This document shows positions 51,128 to 62,524 of a DNA stretch of 64,000 nt, one piece after another; the first letter of the stretch is position 1; each line of letters begins with the position of its first letter. The DNA is taken from NCBI GenBank assembly GCA_944989445.1, contig CALYLW010000679.1, positions 309,001 to 373,000 of the forward strand, given 5' to 3'. The stretch comes from Ampullaceana balthica (Eukaryota; Mollusca; Gastropoda; Lymnaeidae). The notes under the pieces were generated by a model. That model was not told where the DNA came from, did no database searches, and worked only from the letters and a program-made list of their open reading frames with translations. The translations under genes were made by a program, and so were the position numbers.

Positions 51128-51944
51128 TAGGGCTGTGGAAATTAACGATTAATTTTCTCGATTAATCGATAAAAATTTTTAACGATTACATTTTTTAACG
51201 ATTAATCGACCCACCACTTATAAATGTACTGGAAGTCAAAAAGTAAAATATTTCGGCCAATAAATATAAACTAATTTCCGGACGATTACACGAACATTTT
51301 GGTTTTAAACTATTGCACTGACGTGAATGTTCAAAATGTTGATAAAGGTTATTGTGTCCATTGAGAGAAATCGTTTGCCTACCATGCAATGTTCCCATAA
51401 GTCTAAGCTTCGTTGGTTCGTGTGCAAAGTTAAAAAAAAACTCGTGTGCAAAGTTGCACAAAGTCCATTTTTTGTGCAATATTTTACAAAATTTTGCTGT
51501 GCGGTGATTCTAAACTCCTGCGTGGCGTCGGTCAAAATATCTGCGCAGCGCGCTGCTTAAAGGGAACATTGCTACCATGGTTCTAACACTTCGCTTACAT
51601 ATCACCTGCAAACCAAACATCCACTACAGTATCAGAAACTTCAGTTGAGACAATCTAAAGCTATGTGAACGATTGTTCAGCTCGGCTGGTTATATTGTCA
51701 ATAAGACCCGCTCATCACTTGAACCAAATAATGTCAATAAACTTGTCTGTTTGCGTTGTTGGTTAAAAGATGTCATATAAAGAAGACATTCCAGTGTTAT
51801 TTCGATTTTCGACAAGTACGTTTAATAAATGTTATTATGACACCATAATTGTCAATTTTTGGCTTTAATCGAAATTAACGATTAATTAATCGTTAATTTT
51901 TCAAAAGTTAACTGTTAATTTTAAATTAATCGTTAACAGCCCTA
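51128..51944. mobile_element. hAT-type MITE (817 bp), complete
   Basis: Ends TAGGGCTGTGGAAATTAACG and ATTAATCGTTAACAGCCCTA form decayed inverted repeats with an exact TAGGGCTGT/ACAGCCCTA core. The 8-bp target duplication ATATATTT is exact (51120-51127 and 51945-51952). Both arms are rich in CGATTAAT palindromes. It contains a TTCCC-type MITE. Confidence 0.9.
51389..51577 (+). mobile_element. TTCCC-type MITE, copy 4, nested in the 817-bp hAT MITE
   Basis: From CAATGTTCCCATAAGTC to CTTAAAGGGAACATTG, with the same inside as the copies at 42461 and 11044 (GTGTGCAAAGTTGCAC, GGCGTCGGTCA). Confidence 0.8.
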
Positions 51945-52280
51945 ATATATTTATATTAAATTCAAAAACAAAACAAAAATCGAACAAGAATATACACCAC
52001 TTTTGGAGTGGGATGTGCGATAATAACATGAAAAAAAACAACATAATTCTTAGAAGTTCTATGTTCCGGTGCCTGAGCTGATTTTAAAAAAAAATTCTAA
52101 CAAACCATGTGAAATAATATTTGATGTTAAATCTCATTTGATTAGCGTAAATAGGAATGATCTGAATGAGTGTGATACATTGCAAGAGCTCAGATAATAG
52201 CGATATCATTTTAAAAAATAAATAAATATGAATTCATCCTAACAAGGTGTTACGAAATGTGTGTCATTACTGATGAGCAG

Positions 52281-52866
52281 GGGCGGATTAAGACTGCACG
52301 GGGCCCCTGGCTGCAATTCAAACTGGGGCCCTATCCAGCCAGTGTACCTATAGATAAAATGATTGCTAGCAGCTAATATAAGACTGTAACTTGTAAATAT
52401 TCATCAAAAATAATTATTCATGAAAAAAACGAATTCGAAGAAATAACTTTTTGCCGGTATCCTAAAATTGAGTGTAAAAGACAATTTATAAAATTAAAAA
52501 ACACATGAAAAAAAAATTCACACCCCAGCCGGGGATCAAACCCGCCACCGCTTGCACTATAAGCCTTAGTACTTCACATTCGGCCACGGGAGTTCATTAT
52601 GAGTTGACAATTTAAAATATATATATAATATTCTTTAATAATTTCTGTTATTGAGCCTATCAAATCAGGTTTTTTGACTGCTAAGACTATCGTGTGGGAA
52701 AAGAGATCATTTTAATAGATAAGATTTTATTAATTTATCATATTTTCAGCAATTCATGTATACATTTGTCCACATTTATTATAAAATATGATAAGTTCGG
52801 GGGCCCTAAATCATCGGGGGCCCCTGGCTTTAGCCCGTTCAGCCCCCCCCCCTTAATCCGCCATAG
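52281..52866. mobile_element. GGCGGATTAAG MITE, copy 1 (586 bp)
   Basis: Starts GGGCGGATTAAGACTGC with ACGGGGCCCCTGGCTGC following; ends GCCCCTGGCTTTAGCCC then CCTTAATCCGCC. A shorter relative lies at 56463-56822. On the minus strand, about 52595-52525 resembles a tRNA (GTGGCCGAATG near the start, GGTTTGATCCC as B box), suggesting an old tRNA-derived insert. Confidence 0.7.
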
Positions 52867-52968
52867 CTGATGAGTGATGCTACCAGAAATGTGTGTGAAA
52901 GAAATAAAACTTATTTCGCCGCGTTCGGAATTAACTCCCCCCAACATAGTCACGTGACTGACAATATA

Positions 52969-53093
52969 TCATGATTGTGAAAACCGTATCCAGATAACTC
53001 CTTTAACATCAATCTTGATTCGTCTGCTTCCTTCCACCAGACCTCCATCATCAAGTTCATCATTGGTGGTTTGAGACTTGTCCCAGCCCTGGG
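52969..53093 (-). CDS. Possible terminal exon of an unknown host gene
   Basis: On the minus strand an acceptor-like AAATCAAAACAG is followed by an open 125-nt stretch reading AQGWDKSQTTNDELDDGGLV then EGSRRIKIDVKGVIWIRFS, then TGA. Its composition is more gene-like (acidic, Gly, no runs) than its surroundings and it matches no repeat in this window. It may also be a captured or retro-copied exon. No partner exon found. Confidence 0.3.
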
Positions 53094-53132
53094 CTGTTTT
53101 GATTTGTAAAGGAGGTAAACAGACGATTAAGA

Positions 53133-53309
53133 CAGGGCCGGCTTAAGGGAATTGGAGGCCCTAGGCGAAGTGAATTTGGTGACCCAAAATGTAATAGAAA
53201 AATAAAAAATAAATATGTAAAGATTCTTGTGCGAGGCCCCCACTAATGATGAGAATAATCGGAAGCCCTAGGCTGCTGCCTAGTTTGCCTATGCCTAAAG
53301 CCGGCCCTG
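53133..53309 (-). mobile_element. CAGGGCCGGCTTAAGG hAT MITE (177 bp)
   Basis: Ends CAGGGCCGGCTTAAGG and CCTAAAGCCGGCCCTG are inverted repeats. The last ~75 bp (GAGGCCCCCACTAAT, AAGCCCTAGGC, GCTGCCTAGTTTG) match the final bases of the window at 63950-64000. Confidence 0.85.
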
Positions 53310-53316
53310 TTCCTAA

Positions 53317-53798
53317 AACGTGTATATTAAATTGTATATACGATTAACTGTGGATACTTCAATATTTTCTCTTATCCAGTGATAAACTTTACTTCAAAGG
53401 TTTCATGCAAAATAAATAGTTCTTTGTTATTCATATTTGTAAATAGTTACAATTTTTTGTTTACAGGTTTTTGATAATGTAAAGGTAATAATGTATGGAC
53501 CAATGGGCGCATAAACTGACAAGTCATAATAGATCTTGAAAAGGTGCTGACTTGACAATAATAAAAAACGTTTATGTGAATTACAAACACGTGTATATTA
53601 AATTGTAAATATGATTAACAGTTGATAATTAAAAATTTTCCCTTATCCTGTGACAAACTTTGCTTACTACGTTTCATGCAAAATAAATAGTTCTTTGTTA
53701 TTAACATGTGTAAAAATTACATTTTATTTTTTAAATGTTTTGGTAATGTTGTGGTAATAATGTATGGACAAATGGGTGAATAAACTGACAAGTCATAA
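53317..53798. repeat. Diverged direct duplication (~215 bp units)
   Basis: 53317-53535 and 53588-53798 share ACGTGTATATTAAATTGTA, ATGCAAAATAAATAGTTC and AAACTGACAAGTCATAAT. Not coding. The sequence after it, up to about 54210, shows nothing recognisable. Confidence 0.8.
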
Positions 53799-54214
53799 TC
53801 ATCAACGTAATTGTGTGTAATTCACTATGCATTTACTATTATCATGATTATATCATTATTATTCAAGCAAACTTATATAACGAGAAGCCTAAGGTTGGAG
53901 GTTTTCTCATAACACATATATTCGTATATATAATCAAAATATATACTCTGCTATGTCCGTTCGTAACGCGAGATTTTAGAAAGCGCACCGCTTAAAAAAA
54001 AGCCTTGAAAAAAATACTGGCAAAACCAACGCTATTTTCAAACGTCCGCATAAAATTGTTCAATATGGAAAGAGATTTAATTTTTCTCTCTTGGTCTCTA
54101 CATTTTCTGATTATTTACTTATTACTATGCGGCTTTCAGGCAAAAGGGACAATTACAAAAACTGAAATATATCCATTTTGAAAACCTCCGTCATTTTTGA
54201 CGGGTAATACACTA

Positions 54215-54680
54215 GTACTAAAATAATTTGCCCCAGATGCTCATATACAGCATTTGCTTTGGTACACCATCTTGTGAACGTATGCTTTTTAGGCTGATTT
54301 CAGTGAGTGGGGATATTTTTTCCCATCTACTAGATGACGAGGAGAAAAAATTGTCCATTGCCTTTATAGTTCCGAAACATGTCACAACATCTGTATCAAC
54401 GATGGTCGCGTGCAGACCTATCAAATTAAGACTATATTCACAACACGGGATACACCGAGCAAGTGGATTATCTTTTTGAAGTATGGCTTGAAATCAAGTG
54501 TACTTCCCTGCCATGTTGGCTCCATTATCGTATCCTTGACCGCGTACATTTAAAAGTGATAAACCATTTTGATTTAATGCTGCTTTAATTTCCAAGGCCA
54601 TTCCATCTATGTTTTTTTCTTTTGTGTTTATGAAACCAACAAACCTCTCTTTAATGGTATATTCTTTATTCTAGCCACTA
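54215..54680 (-). pseudogene. hAT (ZMYM1-like) transposase fragment
   Basis: Minus-strand reading from about 54670 gives RFVGFINTKEKNID, then LLNVRGQGYDNGANMAGKY, then after a frame break GLHATIVDTDVVTCFG and DNFFSSSSSRWEKIS. RGQGYDNGANM and the FFSSSxSRW segment are diagnostic of ZMYM1-like hAT transposases. Both ends are missing. Confidence 0.75.
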
Positions 54681-54969
54681 ATTTTTGTGACTTTGAATTT
54701 GTAGGTTTAGATGTTTCCAGGCCACAAATCCATCGGCGTGACAAAATGGAATATTTTGTACACCAGATTTAGCGGCGCCCTTTTGAACTGGCACAGTCCG
54801 GCGCCCTTGACAACTGCCCCAATACCAAGCCGTTGTTTCGCCACTGGGCCTAAGTCTGGGGAAGTTATCTTGTTGCTGATCAAGGAAATCAAAGTACAAG
54901 TACAAGTATGTCAATTTATGGGTAGCAAATGAAAATTCTTCACATTGGTTTTTAGGATCAAAAAGTGGA

Positions 54970-55090
54970 AAGGTACCGTCCATAAAGTACGTCACGCTCC
55001 AAAAGGGGGGGGGGTAAGAAAGTGTGACAGTTTGTGACGGGGGAAGTGGGGGTCAGGCCATGTGTTATGTCACACATTTATTTTTTATGA
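54970..55090 (+). mobile_element. Fragment of a CCGTCCATAAA-end MITE
   Basis: Contains GGTACCGTCCATAAAGTACG and GTGTGACAGTTTGTGACGG. The first relates to the ends at 43903; the second recurs at 56836-56862. No matching right end was found. Confidence 0.5.
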
Positions 55091-56347
55091 AAAAAAAATC
55101 TAATTTATTTTTAAAATATTATTTTAGTAGAATTTAAATAGCTTTAAAATAATTTTCAAAAATTTTGTGAAACATTTGAATTAGTTTTATGTCAAAACAG
55201 CATGAAATATGTATCTCCTGAGTGTGTTCTTCATAAATCTGAATTGGAGCAGCAGGACTAATATCGAAGGACCAGGAATGGTTTGACAATCAAGTTCGCA
55301 CCAGCCAATATTTCACTTAAATTTGTGAAATATCAGGACATAAAATGTTGCGACAAAGTACGAAGCTAATATTTCACGTTTTACCTTCGAGATTCTTTCC
55401 TCCTCTAATCACAATTAACAAAACAACTGATGGACTTAGAGCTTTAGAAAGAGCAGATGCAGATTCTCATAAATTTCCTTGTTTGTGGCACAAACTCTCT
55501 AATTTGATGACATTATGCCGAGATCAACAGGAGTTTTCAAAGTACAACCATATGATCTTTATTGTCCATCTTTGCATACCAGCTTACTTGATAGAATTTG
55601 CAAAGCATGTCACTCATATTTTGCCTCACAAACAATGTTGAAGAAACCTGCAGGACAACACAGTGCTCGGGCTCAGGAGAATGTGCCCACCCAAACTGTT
55701 CAAGAATCAACTCAGATATAACGCATCCGTCCTTTGAGAATCGCTTCTAGAAGGCAGAGAGAACCCATGGCATTTATTGCTAGAAGAGAAAATGCACATA
55801 CATAGGCTGTTGAGTGGCTAGATGAGGACGAGTTGATCTATCTGCAATTATCCTTCCAGGAACGATGATGGTGAAAGATTGATGTCAGTCGTAACTATGG
55901 ATGAACACTTCACTTCACCGTTGTAAGATGATGTCCAGTGAATATTTTTGAATTAAAACAAAATTCACAGGACCATAATAGTCAGATTCAATATAGCACA
56001 TGAGTTGGTCACATAATATGTCAATCTAGTCTTTTTTTAGTTTTGTTTCCTTTTTATTATTTAATCACTGGGTGAGATCAAGTTTCGCTAATCTATTCTT
56101 ATTCTATGTCAATAGATTGCATAATCGGAAGATTATCTAAAACTTGACCCCACCCATTGTAAATGAAAAGGTAGCAGATAAATGATGTGTATTATACAAT
56201 TGCCAAGTCTAATTTTTGCAATTTTTGTTTTCAAACTCGATCTAGAATCTAGATTGAGTTACTGTTTCATTAAATAACTGTGACAACTGTTTACAATTAA
56301 CTATTCTACTATTAAAGTCATTTTAATAATCTGATAGTTCCTTTAAG
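55091..56347. other. Spacer with a possible coding relic
   Basis: 55345-55720 holds two overlapping ~98- and 68-residue plus-strand frames (ERADADSHKFPCLWHKLSNL) and 55740-55860 reads RRQREPMAFIARRENA with stops. This looks like eroded transposon coding sequence, but I do not recognise the family. Confidence 0.35.
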
Positions 56348-56458
56348 TAGGGGTGCACCGGATTTTGGCTCCACCTCCGGAAATCTTGAATCCGGCTTTT
56401 TTTTAACAAATCCGGCTCCGGCTCCGGCAGGATTTCGCATCATAAATCCGGCTGGCTG
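56348..56458. mobile_element. TAGGGGTGCACCGGA hAT MITE, partial
   Basis: Starts with TAGGGGTGCACCGGATTTTG, a hAT-like end, followed by AATCCGGCT repeats. The right end is missing, probably cut by the next element. Confidence 0.55.
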
Positions 56459-56462
56459 GTAG

Positions 56463-56822
56463 AGTGGGGTGGATTAAGGCTGCATGGGGCCCCTGGCTGC
56501 AATTCGAACTGGCGCCATATCCAGCCAGCGTCCCTTTAACTAAAATAATTGCTAGCAGCTAATATAAGACTGTAACTTGTAACTATTCAGCCAAAAAGAT
56601 TATTCATGAAAAAACCGAATACGAAGAAATAACTGTTTACTTGTATCCTAAAATTGAGAGTAAAAAGACAATTTTTTAAAAAAGACAAATGAACCCCCCG
56701 CTCCCCGGGAATCGATCCCGCCATCGCTTGCACCAAAAGTATAAAATATACTAAGTTTGGGGGCCCCTGAATCATGGGGGCCCCTGGATTTAGCCCGCTC
56801 AGCCCCCCTTAATCCACCATAG
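56463..56822. mobile_element. GGTGGATTAAG MITE, copy 2 (360 bp)
   Basis: Starts GGGGTGGATTAAGGCTGC and ends AGCCCCCCTTAATCCACC. Shares GGGGCCCCTGGCTGCAATTC and the minus-strand tRNA-like GGCGGGATCGATTCCCGG with the copy at 52281-52866, but is internally shorter. Confidence 0.7.
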
Positions 56823-56880
56823 GGGGGTCCCGAGATTTGTGACAGTTTGTGACGGGGGAGGGGTCAAAAATGGTCAATTA

Positions 56881-57341
56881 AACAACCCCGTAAAACAAAG
56901 TTTTTGGCTATAAATCCCTTATATATGAGACATAACTAAAAGTATTGATTATGTTCAAACGCGACAAACATTTACAGACTGAAACCGACTGATCTCCCCT
57001 GGCTTTAAAACCGGGGGAAGAGGGGAGGGGTGTAGACATCGATGGGTGGCGTGAACTCAAGTGGCACGAGGACGCCGAACAATAACAAACTGTGAAATTG
57101 AATTACCTATAGTTATATAGAGATAAACTAAAGTGCATTAATTTAATTACGGTACATTCGATCGATCTGAAATTTTGATACGATGCATTGGTAGGTGACA
57201 CGAGTCTATGTGCAAAATTTCAGCTCGATAGCATAACGGGAAATGTGTCATTTTTTACTTTTGTTTTTCCGCCCTCCCGACCAACCGATCGCGAGCCCAA
57301 GACAGATACGGCGTTGAAGTTAATATAAGGGATTTAATTAA
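56881..57341 (-). mobile_element. R1 dispersed element, copy 3
   Basis: Reverse orientation: begins AAACAACCCCGTAAAACAAAG and ends AGTTAATATAAGGGATTTAA. Contains the shared tracts ATTACGGTACATTCGATCG and TCGATGGGTGGCGTGAAC. It is followed directly by another R1 copy. Confidence 0.8.
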
Positions 57342-57423
57342 ACAACCCCGAAAAAACAAAGTTTCTGACTAAAAATCCTTTATATATGAGACATAACTAA
57401 AAGTATTGATTATCTTCAAACGC

Positions 57424-59184
57424 ATCCGAGCAGAATAGCGACTGTCAAAACAGCGACCGTCATAATAGCGACTGTCAAAACAGCGACCGTCATAATAGCG
57501 ACTTCAATATAGCGACTGCATCATAACAGCGACCGTCATAATAGCGACTTCAATATAGCGACTGTCAAAACAGCGACCGTCATAATAGCGACTTCAATAT
57601 AGCGACTGTCAAAACAGCGACCGTCATAATAGCGACTTCAATATAGCGACTGCATCATAACAGCGACCGTCATAATAGCGACTTCAATATAGCGACTGTC
57701 AAAACAGCGACCGTCATAATAGCGACTTCAATATAGCGACTGTCAAAACAGCGACCGTCATAATAGCGACTTCAATATAGCGACTGCATCATAACAGCGA
57801 CCGTCATAATAGCGACTTCAATATAGCGACTGTCAAAACAGCGACCGTCATAATAGCGACTTCAATATAGCGACTGTCAAAACAGCGACCGTCATAATAG
57901 CGACTTCAATATAGCGACTGTCAAAACAGCGACCGTCATAATAGCGACTTCAATATAGCGACTGTCAAAACAGCGACCGTCATAATAGCGACTTCAATAT
58001 AGCGACTGCATCATAACAGCGACCGTCATAATAGCGACTTCAATATAGCGACTGTCAAAACAGCGACCGTCATAATAGCGACTTCAATATAGCGACTGTC
58101 AAAACAGCGACCGTCATAATAGCGACTTCAATATAGCGACTGCATCATAACAGCGACTGTATCAAAATAGCGACTTTTTTCTTTTGCTTGTGATAATGTT
58201 TGAAAAACTTACTGTGCCTAGCTTACAATGGAGTTTATAAAATCAAGAAAAGGATGACATGATAAGCCATGTAGGTTCTTTGTACAGAAGGGACAATACA
58301 AAATTAAATACAATCAACTGGACGTGTGTATAAATAAATGTTGGTGTTGTAAAAAGTGATTTAAAAATGTATACACACTTTCGGGACACATTTAAAAATA
58401 AAAATTCTGTAAAAAAATTAAAATTTTAACTGCTATTATTACTTCAGTCAAATATATTTTTTGCAGAAAGCTCGATAGAGATTAGCAGACATAGATGACA
58501 GTCGATTAATTGAGGGGGATTGTGGTGGTAGGGGCAGAGGTGGCGTGTGGCAGCTTTTTTCAACTAGAGACAGTTCGACGACAGAACTTTTTGATCCCCG
58601 GATGTTTCGACCCTTTTCGTTTTTACCTTGTAAAATTGTTGTTGTTTTTCTTCTAATTTAAAAAGAAAAATTAAGTTATACAGTTTAATATTATTATCTA
58701 TTAAAAATGGCATGAAATAGTTATTTTCAACGTTAAGTTACTACTAAAAAGTATATACACTGAAAACCAGTCAACATTAAGTGCGAATTCATGATTGTGA
58801 TAAATGCACCACTCCTCTGAGGTAGCAAGTCCTTCCAAACCTATCCAACTCCACCCCCACCCCAATCCGATGTAATCGGACAATAAAAAGGCAATGTGAT
58901 CAGATAGTCCTTTATAAAGGTAACAGTGTCAAAAAAGTTTGTAACCACTGTGTTAGGTGAACGGGGCAATGTGGTCAGATAGTCCTACATAAAGGTAACA
59001 GTGTCAAAAAAGTTTGGAACCACTGTGTTAGGTGAACGGTTGGACAAGAATAGCTATGCTGTGAAGTCGCTGTTATGACAGTCGCTCTTTTGATACAGTC
59101 GCTATTTTGATACAGTCGCTATTTGGAAGTCGCTATTAGGACAGTCGCTGTTTTGACAGTCGCTATTTTGAACCCGTGTCATGC
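57424..59184. mobile_element. Foldback-like element with AGCGAC satellite arms (1761 bp)
   Basis: Flanked by an 8-bp duplication TCAAACGC (57416-57423 and 59185-59192). The left arm (57434-58165) is a long array in which AGCGAC recurs every ~14-16 bp, in a ~44-bp higher unit (ATAGCGACTTCAATATAGCG, ACTGTCAAAACAGCGACCG). The right arm (59060-59172) carries the same motif inverted as GTCGCT. Between them is unique AT-rich sequence and a ~75-bp direct duplication at 58890-59040. No coding frame. Confidence 0.75.
57434..58165 (+). repeat. AGCGAC satellite array
   Basis: About 48 AGCGAC hexamers in near-regular order, grouped into ~44-bp units with an occasional 2-bp longer variant (GACTGCATCATAACAGCGAC). 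Confidence 0.93.
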
Positions 59185-59584
59185 TCAAACGCGACAAACA
59201 TTTACAGACTGAAACCGACTGATCTCTCCTGGCTTTAAAACCGGGGGAAGGGGGAGGGTGTATGGACATCGATGGGTGGCGTGAACGCGTGAACTCAACT
59301 GGCACGTGGAAAAAAAAATAACAAACTGTGAAATTGAATTACATATGTTATATAGAGATAAACTAAAAATGCATTAATTTAATTACGGTACGTTCGATCG
59401 ATCTGAAATAGAACCCTTGTAATGTCATGTATAGTAAAATAAAATAAAAAATTGGCTAACCTTTGAACTATGTACATTCGTCATATTTCACTTTTTAAAA
59501 ATTCTGTTTGCTTGTATCTTTGCGTGTCTTAATGAAAAATAAATATTTGTGACAGAACTTTCTTTCTCTAGGTTGACACCCAGG

Positions 59585-60738
59585 TCAAAACGCAAACACC
59601 CGTAGTGAAACAATAAGAAAAGTCATGGTTGCATTTATTTCCTCGACGCCGCGGTTGGCACTGGAAAAACGTTTGTAATCAACCTACTCCTGGCAACAGT
59701 TCGACATGGAAAGAAGATTGCAGTTGCATCATCACGCATTGCTTCAATACTATTGGAAGGCAGAAGGACAGCACATTCTGCTTTCAAATTACCATTAAAT
59801 TTAAACCACGAAGAATTTCCAGTATGCAATATTTTTTAAAGGGTCTGGACAGGCTAAAGTGTTGCAAGAGTGCAGTCTTATAGTTTGGACGAATGCACAA
59901 TGTCTCACAATCGGACACTGGAAACCTTGAACAGGACACTACAAGACCTGATATCAAACGATTTGATCATGGGCGGAACTGTGGTTTTATTGGCTGGTGA
60001 CTTTCGACAGACTCTTCCGGTTATTCCAATGTCCACTCCAGCAGATGAACTAGATGCATGTTTAAAGACATCTATCCTCTGGGAGCATGTCAATAAAATA
60101 TCTTTGACAACCAACATGCGAGTTCATCTACAACAGGACGCTGCGTCAGAGATTTTTTCTCGCCAGTTGCTTCACCTTGGAGATGGGAATATGCCTGCTG
60201 AAAGAGATTGTGGGCGTATTGCACTTCCTGGTGAATTCTGTATTGTCTTAAAGACAGCAGAGGAACTCCAAATAAACGTGTTTCCAAATATTGAGCAACA
60301 TTATCAAAATCATACGTGGCTTTGCGAAAGAGCAATTCTAGCTCCAAAAAATAACACTGTTAACAAAATGAATATAACAATACAAGATTTAATTCCCGGA
60401 GACACTGTAACTTACAAATCGATTGATACTGTTATTGATCCATCCCGGGCAGTGCTGTACCCTACTGAATTTCTAAATTCATTGGAACCACCGCGCATGC
60501 CACCTCACAACTTGAGTCTAAACGTCTTCAATTCCCGATTCGACTTGCATTCGCCATGTCTATTAATAAAGCACAAGGACAATCTTTGTCGGTAGCTGGA
60601 ATAAATTTGCAGCAACCTTGTTTTTCTCACGGACAACTTTATGTCACCTGCTCAAGAGTTGGAAATCCCCTAAATCTTTTTATTTATGCACCTGATGGTA
60701 AAACTAAAAAGATTGTGTATAAAAAAGCAAACGAGTAA
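59585..60738 (+). pseudogene. Truncated Helitron helicase (PIF1-type)
   Basis: Reads as the C-terminal helicase of a Helitron Rep/Hel protein. In order: DAAVGTGKTFVINLLLATVR (Walker A, 59645-59705), SSRIASILLEGRRTAHSAFK, ECSLIVW then a one-base loss and DECTMSHNRTL (Walker B), TVVLLAGDFRQTLPVIP, SLTTNMRVHL, and finally [20 protein letters not shown], then [20 protein letters not shown] and TAA at 60736-60738. Breaks: stop and frameshift near 59840, one-base deletion near 59888, and a fusion near 60510 where HNLSL jumps straight to RLQFPIRL, losing about 60 residues seen in full helicases. No Rep domain lies upstream. Confidence 0.85.
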
Positions 60739-61339
60739 ATTTTATTTATGTTTTAGACACAGAAGATTATATTTTTTACAGAGGAAAACAAAATCATTTG
60801 GTCCAGTATTACTGCAATGATTCATGTAAAACAGATTTTACTTTTAGCAATTATAAACATTAACAGGAATGGCTGTAACAAGGCATCTGTTGTAGTAAAA
60901 TGTTTGAAACAATGAATTTAATTTATGGAAAAAATAATCAATATTAAGTGTTAAATGAAAGCCGACTTTAATGAGATGGATATTTTCAGATAGACTGTTG
61001 CTTAAGTAGAAAATATGGTAACGCATCTATTGCCAGTCTCAGTGACAACCTTTCGAATAGGCCATTGGCTGGTGATACTTTACTGTCTTAAATTATATTT
61101 TCTTTGTGATTTGTCTATATATATATAAAAGGAGATTATTAATGCTAAAGAAAATCTGTTATTTATTTTTTTATATCAAAACTTTTTCTGTGTTTAAATG
61201 TATATCTCCATTTATGTATGCTAAAGGATAACAATTACTATAATGCCATATTTCATAATGTTAATTATTCAATGCAAATTAAAAGAGAAAAATTACCTAT
61301 TTAAATTTTCAAAGCAAAAGTGGTTATTGAATCTATACC
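60739..61339. other. Spacer after the Helitron fragment
   Basis: AT-rich. No hairpin followed by CTRR, the usual Helitron 3' end, was clearly identified. No gene. Confidence 0.5.
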
Positions 61340-61690
61340 TTTGGCAAATGTCTTTCTCTCTCTTTTGTGCTACAAAATGAACTTCTATATTATGTCCCAT
61401 TTGTTATATTCCAACTTCTTAGACCTTCAAATCTGTATTGCTTTAAAACACATCTTTTCAAATTTTACTTTTCCAAATAAAAAATCATAAATTTTTTTTA
61501 CTAAGAAATTTAGCTACTTTGCAGACTCATATCAATATATTGTTTAATTTAAATTGAATGTATTTTTTCTAAATTTAAAGCATTTATAAATATTTGTGTG
61601 CATTTTTCTATGTAAAGCGCTTTGAGCCTAACTGTTAGCTAGAGTATCGTGCTAAGTAAGATATCAAATTATATATATTGATTTCAATTG
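61340..61690 (+). mobile_element. Possible LINE 3' tail
   Basis: Reading near 61425-61475 gives RPSNLYCFKTHLFKFYF, like the FKxxLKTHLF end of non-LTR polymerases. It is followed by TGTAAAGCGCTTTGAGCC and a TATCAAATTATATATATTG tail, a common form of LINE 3' ends. No upstream polymerase is present. Confidence 0.45.
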
Positions 61691-61699
61691 TTATTTTAC

Positions 61700-62520
61700 T
61701 ACAACGTGACTTTAGAGGTGAAGGTTTAAAGAAATCGTGTCAGAAAAAAATTAGTGATTAATTAATTTTAAATTTATTCCTAAATAGAATACACGAACTA
61801 TTTTAAGAAGTTTATTGAAATACCAACTACTGCTTTAAAATTACTTCAAATGAAGCTACAAATCATGTCATGCATGTCTTTCATAACTGCTTAAATACCT
61901 AATGGATACCATGCATTATGTTTAAATACACATTTATCACTGATTTATTACAAAGAAAAACATTGATCCATAAGTAGGGTGCATTTTCAAATCTTCGGAC
62001 CTATAGTCTGTTCAATGAAAATGTTGTGAATACCCTTAAAACTCAACAACATTAAAACTTAAAACTATTATTTATTGCGCGTATATGAAATAAGACTTTT
62101 GGAAGGTGTGTTATTGTAAATTTTAAATTCAATTTCAAAATGTACATAATTTTTTGTATACTGTTGCTCAGTCACATATCGATATTTAATTGGAAAAATT
62201 AAGTTCAGTGTTAATTAACTGTACATTTAAAAAAATAATTCTTGGCAGTTTATATATACTTATCAGATATCTTGATTTATTAACCTCATTTCTTTTTGCA
62301 TTTGTTACTAAAAGAACATTTGTTATTAATTTCTATTGTTCTGATTTAAATGTGTAATATAATGAATATAAAATTAAACTAAATTTTCATTAGTTTGATA
62401 ATTAAAATGCACCTATTTGTTTTTTAATGGTGTCTTAATTGTTCTGGCTCTACTAAAAAACCATTAACTTGAACAAATAGGAAGATATCCTTATTTACAC
62501 TTAAAGAGAAACATCTATTT
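61700..62520. other. AT-rich spacer, nothing recognised
   Basis: No frame, splice pair or repeat unit stands out. Confidence 0.5.
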
Positions 62521-62524
62521 AATA

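Larger units (their letters stand above)
57344..59410 (-). mobile_element. R1 dispersed element, copy 4, split by a satellite element
   Basis: Left piece 57344-57423 (AAACAACCCCGAAAAAACAA ... TTCAAACGC), right piece 59185-59410 (TCAAACGCGACAAAC ... TTCGATCGATCTGAAAT), cut short at its end. The pieces meet exactly at TCAAACGC, present on both sides of the insertion. Two R1 copies in tandem share their junction ATTTAATTAAACAACCC. Confidence 0.8.

Noticed and set aside
54678..54995. 105-codon minus-strand frame
   Set aside because: It crosses transposon-derived sequence and a MITE end; no domain and no supporting gene structure.
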